Assembly (NCBI GenBank): GCA_964607515.1
Contig: CAZSKU010000009.1
Span: forward strand, 1-64,000
Direction: 5' to 3'
DNA: 64,000 bases
Origin: UBA6080 sp964607515
Lineage (GTDB): Bacteria; Fermentibacterota; Fermentibacteria; Fermentibacterales; JCC-6
Of this stretch, positions 17,223 through 26,882 are shown piece after piece. Made by a program: the position numbers and the translations under genes. The stretch's first letter is position 1; each line of letters begins with the position of its first letter. The notes below the pieces were generated by a model. The model did no database searches and was not told the origin of the DNA. It worked only from the letters and a program-made list of their open reading frames with translations.

Positions 17223-18243
17223 TCTCCACCAGTCTTCTCAGCACCCGCCTGATGTCTATCCTGCCGGGACAAGCCGACGAACAACGGCCGCAGCCGGTGC
17301 AGGCTATCTCTCCGGCGACCTCGGGGAAGAAATCGAATTTTTTCTCGAAGCGGTTTCGAAGCCTCATCCACAGTCTGTCCCGGGGATTCTCTCCCCCGGC
17401 GACCCTGGCGAAATCGTTGATGAGGCATGAATCCCATACCCTGAACCTGGCCGCGGCCTCCCCGGCCATCTGATCGTAGAGAAAGAAGCAGTGGCAGGTC
17501 GGACAGATGGTGTTGCAGGCGCCGCATTCCACACAGGTGGCCGCCTCCCGGCTCCACATAGGATCGCCGTACTTCCGCCGGACGGCTCCGCGCAGGGATT
17601 CCCCGTCGGGTGTGCCATCGGCGCGGGCAATCTCCCGGAGTTTCCCGACCACGGCATTCCGGGTTTCAAGCCTCTCCTGCAGATGGTCGGGCGAAGGCTC
17701 GGTGAACAGGTCTGCATGGGCATTCAGAAGGGACTCGCCCTTTGCGGACCCGATCTCGACTATGAACCCTCCCTTCACCGGGGACAGGTTGAGGTCGAAC
17801 CCTTCCGAGGGATAGGGCGCGCCTTCCAGGGATGTGCAGAAACAGGTGTCCAGGGCGTCGGTGCAGTCGGCTGAAATGATCAGGCATTCCCCCCTGACAC
17901 GGCGGTAGGTAGGATCACCGAACTCCGGATCCATGAATACGTGATCGAGGATTCGCAGCCCCCGCAGGTCGCAGGCCCTGACGCCGACTATGCAGAGAGG
18001 GAGAAGCCCGTTTCCGGGAAGACCCGGATCGAAACCGTCGGCAACCTTTTCGCGGCCGTGGAAAAAGAAGGATTTGACAGGTTCAACCGCACGAACGCCT
18101 TCCAATAGGGCATTGCCGGGATTCGTTTTTTCGCTGGATGTGAAATGAGACTTCTCTCCGCCCCCGACAGGGAAGAGGATTCTGCGGGTCCCTTCGAGAG
18201 CCTTCAGAAGTGACTCGAAGTCTACCCTGCTCAGAAATGTCAT
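17215..18243 (-). CDS. hydB: Sulfhydrogenase beta-like 4Fe-4S subunit (HydB/HyhB type)
   Basis: A 342-residue protein of the HydB family, which in Pyrococcus forms the diaphorase dimer with the gamma subunit. Two C-terminal ferredoxin motifs (CVECGACNTICPTCHC and CTGCGRCSSACP) carry the clusters. The N-terminal two thirds includes GVRACDLRGLRILD, typical of this family. It is the first gene of the 18-gene chain. The ATG at 18243 has no visible Shine-Dalgarno site, and a promoter lies immediately upstream, so the message may be leaderless. Confidence 0.9.
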   Translation of the reverse strand: MTFLSRVDFESLLKALEGTRRILFPVGGGEKSHFTSSEKTNPGNALLEGVRAVEPVKSFFFHGREKVADGFDPGLPGNGLLPLCIVGVRACDLRGLRILDHVFMDPEFGDPTYRRVRGECLIISADCTDALDTCFCTSLEGAPYPSEGFDLNLSPVKGGFIVEIGSAKGESLLNAHADLFTEPSPDHLQERLETRNAVVGKLREIARADGTPDGESLRGAVRRKYGDPMWSREAATCVECGACNTICPTCHCFFLYDQMAGEAAARFRVWDSCLINDFARVAGGENPRDRLWMRLRNRFEKKFDFFPEVAGEIACTGCGRCSSACPGRIDIRRVLRRLVENG

Positions 18244-18248
18244 GCCGC

Positions 18249-18277
18249 TTCATAATTGCGGTTTTCCGGCGCGTCAA
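18249..18277 (-). promoter_or_regulatory. Promoter of the hydrogenase operon
   Basis: On the minus strand, TTGACG (18277-18272), a 17-bp spacer and TATGAA (18254-18249) lie just before the hydB-like ATG at 18243. Transcription would begin at or within a few bases of the ATG, predicting a leaderless or near-leaderless mRNA. The -35 box overlaps the stop codon of the upstream glycosyltransferase gene. Confidence 0.5.
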
Positions 18278-19374
18278 GACCCCCCCGCCGGGCCATTGCA
18301 TGAGCCGCCGGCACCCGGGCGAACCCCTTTCAGAAGGCTCTCGTAAAGGTCTCCGAGCCTGGCGGCGGACGCATCCCAGCTGTACCTTGCCGCCCTCGCA
18401 AGCCCCGGTTCAGGGGAGAAGTCATCGTCGTTTAGAACAGCCAGCAGGGTGTCCGCCAGATCATCGGGGTCCCCCGGGGTGAAATAACTCGCAGCACCGC
18501 CGGCGGTCTCACGGTGCGGGGGAATGCGGGAGGCGACCACCGGAACTCCCGCGGCGAGTCCCTCCAGCACTGTAAGGTTGAACCCTTCGTAAAGGGAAGG
18601 GCACACCAGGCACGAACAGTATTTGTACAGAGCGGTTCTCCGGCGGTCGTCCACCGCTCCGGCGAACACCACCCCGGACATGATTCCCAGCCGCTTCGCC
18701 AGATTCCGGAGCCCGTCCTGAAGGGGACCCCGCCCAACCAGAACCAGTTTTCCGTCCCATCTGCCGGATATCAGGGAGAAAGCCCTGAGAAGCGTGTCCA
18801 GCCCCTTCCGGGCCTCCAGGTGGCCCACGGCGAGAAGGTACGGGGGGGCCACCGGCGACGGGTCGTCCCCTTCCGGGGGCGCCGGGGCGTTGGGTATGAC
18901 GTGAAGCTTGCCACGGGATGACGGGTAGGCCTTCCGAAGGCAATCCGCCATCCATTCCGAGACGGTCACCACCGCGTCGGCCCGGGCGATGCCCCGGCCC
19001 AGGAACAGTTTCAGCAGAAGGTACCTTCCCGGGCTCAAGTACCTTCTGTCGGCCAGGTGTCTCAGGTCGTGCACCGTTATCACCGTGCGGACTCCCGGAG
19101 CGAACCGGGGAACGGGCAGGGTGTCGGTGACCCACAGGTCGAAGGGTTCCAGGGGTCTCCAGAATCCGGGCAGCCCCTCGGAGAGCCTCGATGCGATGCC
19201 CCGTCGGGCGGCTGCCTTCACGGTGGAGACGCCGCAGCCGGAGAACCCTTCTCTCACCGCTGCCCGGATCCGGAACCTCGGGGCGAGTCTGCGGTGCAGC
19301 TCCACAGCCCGTCGGGCGGAGCCGGACCAGGGGTTGTCGAAGGGCAGCCAGTTCAGCAGGACCGAGCCTTTCAC
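18274..19374 (-). CDS. Glycosyltransferase family 4-like (GT-B fold)
   Basis: A roughly 366-residue glycosyltransferase. It has an N-terminal acceptor domain (NWLPFDNPWSGSARRAVEL, then TVHDLRHL and a VVTVSEWM region) and a donor domain with LLAVGHLEARKGLD and the E-x7-E type motif in PSLYEGFNLTVLEGLAAG. It would transfer a sugar from a nucleotide donor, probably for envelope glycans; the substrate cannot be read. I chose the GTG at 19374 because AGAAAGAGG lies upstream. An in-frame GTG at 19446 is also possible. Confidence 0.85.
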   Translation of the reverse strand: MKGSVLLNWLPFDNPWSGSARRAVELHRRLAPRFRIRAAVREGFSGCGVSTVKAAARRGIASRLSEGLPGFWRPLEPFDLWVTDTLPVPRFAPGVRTVITVHDLRHLADRRYLSPGRYLLLKLFLGRGIARADAVVTVSEWMADCLRKAYPSSRGKLHVIPNAPAPPEGDDPSPVAPPYLLAVGHLEARKGLDTLLRAFSLISGRWDGKLVLVGRGPLQDGLRNLAKRLGIMSGVVFAGAVDDRRRTALYKYCSCLVCPSLYEGFNLTVLEGLAAGVPVVASRIPPHRETAGGAASYFTPGDPDDLADTLLAVLNDDDFSPEPGLARAARYSWDASAARLGDLYESLLKGVRPGAGGSCNGPAGGS

Positions 19375-19456
19375 GGAAAGCAGGCCTCTTTCTTTTACAG
19401 GTTCTTGATCCGGCGGGGAAAATACTCCCGCCCGGGAGGCCGGCACAGTCCGGGGT

Positions 19457-20038
19457 CTACCGGGAGACCCGTTTGATGGCCCCCCAGGTGGCCGAGTCCA
19501 GGTCCAGGTCGCCGTAGGCGGTTACAACGAAGTTCCAGAGGTGGAAGTCGGCGTAGGCCTGCAACTCCCCTGGAGGGGGAGGGGGCGGATCGGGAAAGCT
19601 GATCGCGGCGCAGATCAGGTGCACAGTGAGGGTGTCCCCCGCGGCGGCCGGGGGAACCTCGAAAATGGGAAGCGAGTCGGTCTGGTTGCCGGAAACGTTC
19701 CAGTATATCCCCTGGTCGCCGTTCACTTCCAGCACCATCCTCGTGAAGGAGAAGGTGCCCTCCTCGGACGTCTCCCACGTCACGCTGTACTGCCCGGCGG
19801 CGATGCTCACCGAGTCGGTCCCCGGGGGAAGCACCAGCTGGTCCGAGACCAGTTCGTTCCACTGTTCCTGGAAGGCCTCCGCCTCGGCGTGCGAATGGGC
19901 GCCGTCGTCCTGGAACCACCATTCGCCTCCGGTCACGGTCCACCCCGGGGGAAGGTCTTCCATGGAGTACTCCCAGAGAATCAGGTCCGCCCGGGTCGCC
20001 CCGGACAGGGCCGCCAGCAGAAACGCAAAGGTTCTCAT
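19457..20038 (-). CDS. Secreted beta-sandwich protein of unknown function
   Basis: The 193-residue product has a signal peptide (MRTFAFLLAALSGATRA) and a mature domain starting with LILWEYSMEDLPPGW. That opening resembles proteins in which a carbohydrate-binding-like jelly roll follows immediately. A proline run (PPPPPPGE) lies near residue 155. No catalytic motif is visible and there is no sorting domain. The start at 20038 is the methionine that begins the signal peptide; the longer frame upstream runs antisense to other genes. Confidence 0.65.
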   Translation of the reverse strand: MRTFAFLLAALSGATRADLILWEYSMEDLPPGWTVTGGEWWFQDDGAHSHAEAEAFQEQWNELVSDQLVLPPGTDSVSIAAGQYSVTWETSEEGTFSFTRMVLEVNGDQGIYWNVSGNQTDSLPIFEVPPAAAGDTLTVHLICAAISFPDPPPPPPGELQAYADFHLWNFVVTAYGDLDLDSATWGAIKRVSR

Positions 20039-20164
20039 GGCCGACTCCCGTCTTTGCGTAAGATAACCGAATCCACGGATTGACGGCAGCCGCCCCTTGC
20101 GCCATGGTCCGCCGGGCAGAAAACTCGTGACCGGCCGCCCGCTGCGGCGCCTGGAGGGACGGTT

Positions 20165-20836
20165 ATGGCTGAAAAAGTCCGTTACGGGATTTTCAAGGTG
20201 ATGGTGGACTGCACCCATTGCGGAAACCCGGTGGTGGTCAACGGCCCCCTCTCGAATCCCCGATGTCCCTCCTGCCTTGAACAGGTGGCCGTTCCTCCGG
20301 GGGTCTGGTCCAGCATCATAGGCGACTACCTGGAATCCTACTCCGGGTACGCCCCGGGATCGGGGTCGGAGGGTACGGTCTTCAGCGGAGGGATCACCGC
20401 GAAGTACAGCGCCATCCGTCTTCCGCCGCCCGACCCGGCCTGCCCCGACTGCGAGGAGAACTGGGATCTTGACTCGGTCGGCGACGGTGACGACGGAACG
20501 CTGTCCTGCCGGAAGTGCGGCAGGAAGACACCGGTCTTCCCCCCTCCGGAGTGGCTTGTGAAGGAGGTTCCCCGGGCGGTGGAGGTGTTCTTCGGGGAGA
20601 GGGACGTCGCCGGAAAGGAAGAGGAACCCGGTGAAATGCGTCCCGTGGCATTGACCTGCCCCCAGTGCGGCGGGGCCCTGGTGGTCGACGGCGAATCGGA
20701 AAGAACCGTACCCTGCCGGTACTGCAACGTTGACGTCTACCTGCCCGACGCGGTGTGGCTCAAGCTGCACCCGGCGAAACAGGCCAAGTACTGGATGGTG
20801 AGGTTCCGGGGTCCCTTCGGGAAATCGGAGGACTGA
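20165..20836 (+). CDS. Zinc-ribbon protein with three CxxC/CxxC modules
   Basis: A 223-residue hydrophilic protein with three predicted zinc ribbons: CTHC with CPSC (residues about 16-37), CPDC with CRKC (about 93-119) and CPQC with CRYC (about 164-184). The last is separated by a typical GGALVVDGESERTVPCRYC arrangement. Such ribbons mediate protein or nucleic-acid contacts; the role is unknown. A GGAGGGA site precedes the ATG. It is followed 3 bp later by a secreted glucosaminidase-like gene. Confidence 0.75.
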   Translation: MAEKVRYGIFKVMVDCTHCGNPVVVNGPLSNPRCPSCLEQVAVPPGVWSSIIGDYLESYSGYAPGSGSEGTVFSGGITAKYSAIRLPPPDPACPDCEENWDLDSVGDGDDGTLSCRKCGRKTPVFPPPEWLVKEVPRAVEVFFGERDVAGKEEEPGEMRPVALTCPQCGGALVVDGESERTVPCRYCNVDVYLPDAVWLKLHPAKQAKYWMVRFRGPFGKSED

Positions 20837-20839
20837 CCG

Positions 20840-21439
20840 GTGAAGAGACTGCCGGCGGTTGTTGCCGGTCTGGCGGTTCTCGTTCCCTGTGCCGCAGCGC
20901 AGACCCTGCTGATGGACGGTTACGTAGACACCGAGGCCCTTCGGGATCCCCCGGAACTGATCATGGGCGCCGGTCTCATGACCCCGGAACGGCTGGCGGC
21001 GTTCCTGCTGGAGAACAACCCCGGAGCGGACCCGGAGAGGGCGCGGCTGCTGGCTTCCCTGTACGTGGAGGAGTGCGCCCTGGAGGGTGTGAACTGGGAT
21101 GTGGCCTTCGTGCAGATGTGCCACGAAACGGGGTTCCTGCGGTTCGGCGGCCTGGTGACCGAATCCATGAACAACTTCTGCGGTCTGGGGGCGGTGAGCC
21201 CGGAGGAACCCGGCCTGTACTTCCCCGATCCCAGGACCGGCGTCCGGGCCCACGTGCAGCACCTCAAGGCCTACGGCTCCCGGGAACCCCTGGCGGGGAT
21301 TCAGGTGGACCCAAGGTTCGGTTTCGTCACCCCCAGGGGAAAATCCCCCGACATCTGGGGGCTGGCCGGAACCTGGGCCGCCGATGTTCACTACGGCACG
21401 AGGCTTGCGGACCTGCTGGAAAGACTCTACGGAAGGTAG
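20840..21439 (+). CDS. Exported glucosaminidase-domain protein
   Basis: A 199-residue protein that starts with GTG and a signal peptide (VKRLPAVVAGLAVLVPCAAA). Residues about 50-190 match the FlgJ/LytB-type N-acetylglucosaminidase fold: YVEECALEGVNWDVAFVQMCHETGFLRFGG contains the catalytic-type glutamate, followed by NNFCGLGA and GVRAHVQHLKAY. It would cut the glycan strand of peptidoglycan in the periplasm. It forms a two-gene unit with the zinc-ribbon gene. Confidence 0.82.
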   Translation: MKRLPAVVAGLAVLVPCAAAQTLLMDGYVDTEALRDPPELIMGAGLMTPERLAAFLLENNPGADPERARLLASLYVEECALEGVNWDVAFVQMCHETGFLRFGGLVTESMNNFCGLGAVSPEEPGLYFPDPRTGVRAHVQHLKAYGSREPLAGIQVDPRFGFVTPRGKSPDIWGLAGTWAADVHYGTRLADLLERLYGR

Positions 21440-21566
21440 TCCCCCGGACAGGCTCCCCTGCCCTTCTCCCGGAAAAGGCCCTTGCGCCCGGGGGCTTCAA
21501 AGCTGATTATTCCGGGTCCGGCAACCGCCCCGGCGACGGCTGCACAAGCAGATTAGGCGTATCGGA

Positions 21567-21587
21567 ATCACGATAATTATTCGTGAT
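21567..21587. promoter_or_regulatory. Inverted repeat just upstream of hppA
   Basis: ATCACGA (21567-21573) and TCGTGAT (21581-21587) are perfect complements separated by 7 AT-rich bases. The repeat ends 3 bases before the GGAGG ribosome site of hppA. It could be an operator or a weak RNA hairpin affecting translation. Confidence 0.4.
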
Positions 21588-21600
21588 ATCGGAGGATAAT

Positions 21601-23793
<2,193 letters not shown>

Positions 23794-23820
23794 TCCGGAA
23801 GCCCGGTGCTCAGGGCCGGC

Positions 23821-24651
23821 TCAGCCTATGACCCTGTCCCAGGCGGCGGGGATTTCCGCGGGGAACCGCCACACGTCTATATGGCGGCCGTCCGCCGCGT
23901 AGAGCCCCCCCTCCCTGGCGTCGCCGTATCCCGACCACGTATGGAAAGGCACCTCGTTGATGCAGTCGCCGGAGACAATGGTCTTGGTCTTCTTCGTCGG
24001 CTGGGACTCCAGCTCCTGTTCCGCTCCGGTGAAACGGCTCTGGGCCGCCATATGGAACAGCTCCTTCTCCAGCTCCGCGAACACCACCTGGCGGAAAACC
24101 TTGCCGGGCCTGTGGGTGGCGTACCAGGCGTACTCGACAGGGGTGAGGTTGGACATCAGCAGGAGCTGGATAGGGCACATCACCAGGTAGGTCCGGCGCC
24201 GGCGCCGGGGGGTGTCGGGTATCCCGGCGGCTGCGGCCACCTCCGAAGGGGACATCTCCTCGTGGCAGCGGGATTCTGGGAAGTCATGGAGCCTGATCCT
24301 TTCCTCCATCTCCATTACCTCGCCGGCGGTCTTCACGAGGAACAACCGGCGGTAGGCGTCTATGGGGGTGCAGGAGAAGGCGTTGTTGGAAAGGGCCGTC
24401 TTGGTTCTCTTCCCGGCTGCTGCCGCCGCCAAGGCACCCGCGGTGTCGCCCTCGGCGTCCCGCCAGCGTCCTTCGTCGAGGTAGAAGAAGTCGGGCTTCT
24501 TGTCCTTCAAAGCCAGGTCGGCGAAGAGCTTGCGGCCCTTGAAGTGCTTCCCCGACCCGGGACTGCCGTGCCTCGCAAGACCATGGATCCCCAGTGAGGT
24601 CGCGGTGATGATGCCCTGCGGAATCGACAGAACCAGTCGAAGATCAAGCAT
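23821..24651 (-). CDS. Hypothetical protein
   Basis: A 276-residue soluble protein I do not recognise. It opens with MLDLRLVLSIPQGI, has a basic run (TPRRRRRTYL) near residue 150 and a conserved-looking C-terminal half (CPIQLLLMSNLTPVEYAWY, then EVPFHTWSGYGD). There is no signal peptide or cysteine cluster. GGGAG about 6 bases before the ATG supports the start at 24651. It is convergent with hppA, with about 27 bp between stops. Confidence 0.6.
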   Translation of the reverse strand: MLDLRLVLSIPQGIITATSLGIHGLARHGSPGSGKHFKGRKLFADLALKDKKPDFFYLDEGRWRDAEGDTAGALAAAAAGKRTKTALSNNAFSCTPIDAYRRLFLVKTAGEVMEMEERIRLHDFPESRCHEEMSPSEVAAAAGIPDTPRRRRRTYLVMCPIQLLLMSNLTPVEYAWYATHRPGKVFRQVVFAELEKELFHMAAQSRFTGAEQELESQPTKKTKTIVSGDCINEVPFHTWSGYGDAREGGLYAADGRHIDVWRFPAEIPAAWDRVIG

Positions 24652-24786
24652 GAGACACTCCCTTTCTGCGCCTGCCCCGCCGGCGCAGGAGCGCCGGCCC
24701 GTTCCCCCGGGAAAACGCGCACTCCAGCGGGAAATGAGCATACGGCCTGCCCCGGCGGCCGTCAAGCAAAGGGGCCCTTTCCGGGG

Positions 24787-26664
24787 TCAGTAGTAGTACC
24801 AGATGGTGCGGTAGTCCCAGGGGTTCTCACCCCTCTGTGCCATCCGCTCCAGGTATTCCAGCACCGGGACGTCGGTGTAGGTGTAGCAGGGAACGGCCTT
24901 CAGGTTCTTCTCCCAGGGGTGGAACTCGTAGACCCTCCGGCCGTCCGGGCGTATCATGATGAGCCGGCGGTCCTGCCACGCCCGGAGGTGGTTTTTGCCC
25001 AGTCTGGGCACGTTGAACACCGGTTCGTCGGTTCTGTCCAGGCCCGGAAGGAGCCTGGCCTCCTCCTTCCTCTCCTGAAGTATCCGGGCGATGGGCACCC
25101 GAAGGTGGTCGGTCTCGCTCTTCCCTTTCATGTTGAAGGTGTAGTAGGGATCCACGCCGATGGACCTCAGATCCCTTCGAAGCCTGGAACTCTCGAACCT
25201 ACGCGAGTTCTCCAGGGTGAAAACCTGCTGGTTGTACACACCGATGCCGGCTCGCCGGATCCCCTCCACCGCTGCGGCGGCCTCCGGAGTGATCTCGTAG
25301 GAGTGTTCGAAATGGGTCACCACCGCCACCTCCCGGACCCCGGGCCGGGCGGCTTCCGCCAGGATTCCCGTCAGGGAGGGGGTCCACCTCATGGGAAGCA
25401 CCACCGGCGTCCTGGTGCCCACCCGGATTCTCCTGAGGTGGGGCATTGCCCTGAACCTGCCGACGATCCTCCTCAGGGAGGCATCGTTCATCACGCACGG
25501 GTCGCCCCCCGTGATGAGTACCTCCCGCACCTCCCGGTGCCGGGAGAACCACTCCAGAGCCGCTTCCTGAAGGTCCGCCGGGGCCATGGCCCCCCGGGCC
25601 ATGACCCTGTCCAGTTCCCAGTTCCTCTGGCAGTAGACGCATATCTGGGCGCATGCGTTGAAGGGCTTGAATATGGCGATCTCCGGGTACCTTCTGGTAA
25701 CGAGATCCACCGGGGAAGTATTCTTCTCGCCCATGAAATCGAAGTACTCGGCCCTTTCCCGCCTGTGGGCGATCATGGCCTCGACGCCTGAAAGGGTGGG
25801 TATCACCTGGGCCCTGACGGCATGGTCCTGCCCCTGCGTTCCTCCGGGATCCATGAGGCTGAGGTAGTATGGGGTCACCCCGAAGGGGAGCCCTTCTTCG
25901 CAGGCCAGTTCCACCGCCCGAAGGCTGTCGCGAGGCAGTTCCACCAGGGCGCTCAGGGTCATGGGATCCCTGATAACCATCCGGAGGTGCCACCGGTAAT
26001 CCTTCCAGTTCCCCGGTTCCGCCCCGAAGAACTCCAGTATCCTGTCACGATTCCGGCGGCGCCGCTTCACGACTTCCGGCTCCAGCCCCGAGCTGTAACG
26101 GATCATCCGCCGGTGCATTCCCGCTGCTTCCCGGTCCAGTATACCGTCCCTCTCCAGGGCGGCGGCCCTGCCCTTGAACCTGAGGAACGCCGGAGTATAC
26201 TCCGGGGAGCCGGTCTTCCCCCGGTAGATTCCCGAGTCGCCCTCCACCGCCAGGAAGAGGTGTATCATCTCCATCATGAAGCATGGGGACGCGGCTTCCG
26301 GGTTCCCGCCCAGCGTTCTCCGGAGGGTATCCAGGGTGGAGCAGCCGGCCTTCTTCTCGCACGACTCCCCCATGAGGTTCCTGAAGGTCCGCAGAGCCTC
26401 CCGGGCGTTGGCCTTCTCCAGGGGGTTGAGGCCGCACCCCACGGACAGCATCCACCTCTCCCTATCCATAAGCAGGCGGAACACCGCCTCCCGGGCGTCG
26501 GTGACATTTCCGCTTTCAACCACCGACCGGCACACCCCCGGGCTTGCCTTCCACAAGAGCTTCAGAAGGGCATCCGGGTTCACCCGGAGCCGGAAGATAT
26601 CCCGGTAGACACTTTTCAGGTCGTCATGACGGCCCGTGATCACAGCCCCGTCTTCGCCGTTCAC
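24787..26664 (-). CDS. Long KamA-family radical SAM protein (lysine 2,3-aminomutase-like)
   Basis: A 625-residue radical SAM enzyme. The 4Fe-4S motif CAQICVYC sits near residues 338-345, followed by LITGGDPCVMN, the SAM-binding GGD region. Lys557 in PRLGKNHL lies where KamA enzymes bind pyridoxal phosphate. About 330 residues precede the radical SAM core, far more than in classical lysine 2,3-aminomutase (about 410-470 in total), so an extra N-terminal helical domain is present. The substrate is unknown; amino-acid 1,2-amino shift is the family reaction. The ORF ends in IWYYY. Confidence 0.82.
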   Translation of the reverse strand: MNGEDGAVITGRHDDLKSVYRDIFRLRVNPDALLKLLWKASPGVCRSVVESGNVTDAREAVFRLLMDRERWMLSVGCGLNPLEKANAREALRTFRNLMGESCEKKAGCSTLDTLRRTLGGNPEAASPCFMMEMIHLFLAVEGDSGIYRGKTGSPEYTPAFLRFKGRAAALERDGILDREAAGMHRRMIRYSSGLEPEVVKRRRRNRDRILEFFGAEPGNWKDYRWHLRMVIRDPMTLSALVELPRDSLRAVELACEEGLPFGVTPYYLSLMDPGGTQGQDHAVRAQVIPTLSGVEAMIAHRRERAEYFDFMGEKNTSPVDLVTRRYPEIAIFKPFNACAQICVYCQRNWELDRVMARGAMAPADLQEAALEWFSRHREVREVLITGGDPCVMNDASLRRIVGRFRAMPHLRRIRVGTRTPVVLPMRWTPSLTGILAEAARPGVREVAVVTHFEHSYEITPEAAAAVEGIRRAGIGVYNQQVFTLENSRRFESSRLRRDLRSIGVDPYYTFNMKGKSETDHLRVPIARILQERKEEARLLPGLDRTDEPVFNVPRLGKNHLRAWQDRRLIMIRPDGRRVYEFHPWEKNLKAVPCYTYTDVPVLEYLERMAQRGENPWDYRTIWYYY

Positions 26665-26882
26665 GAATTACGTCCGCTGCTCATGTAGAATAAATTGTAT
26701 ATCTTGCATGATAAATTCCTTCCATTCCCGGGGATGGCCGGCCTGGTACATCGGGTTTCGTCGTAGCGTATGCTTCCGGCGGGATGTGTTAATCGCCGGG
26801 GTATCCCCATGGGATCTCTGCATGATTCCGAATGTATTTTCGCTGGAAGACCCGGCCGGTGTCAAGCCCCGGCCTGGGAAGG

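Noticed and set aside
5761..18243. Respiratory complex I
   Set aside because: The NuoD-like subunit keeps both NiFe CxxC motifs, there is a maturation protease and HypC, and no NuoE, NuoF or NuoG genes are present.
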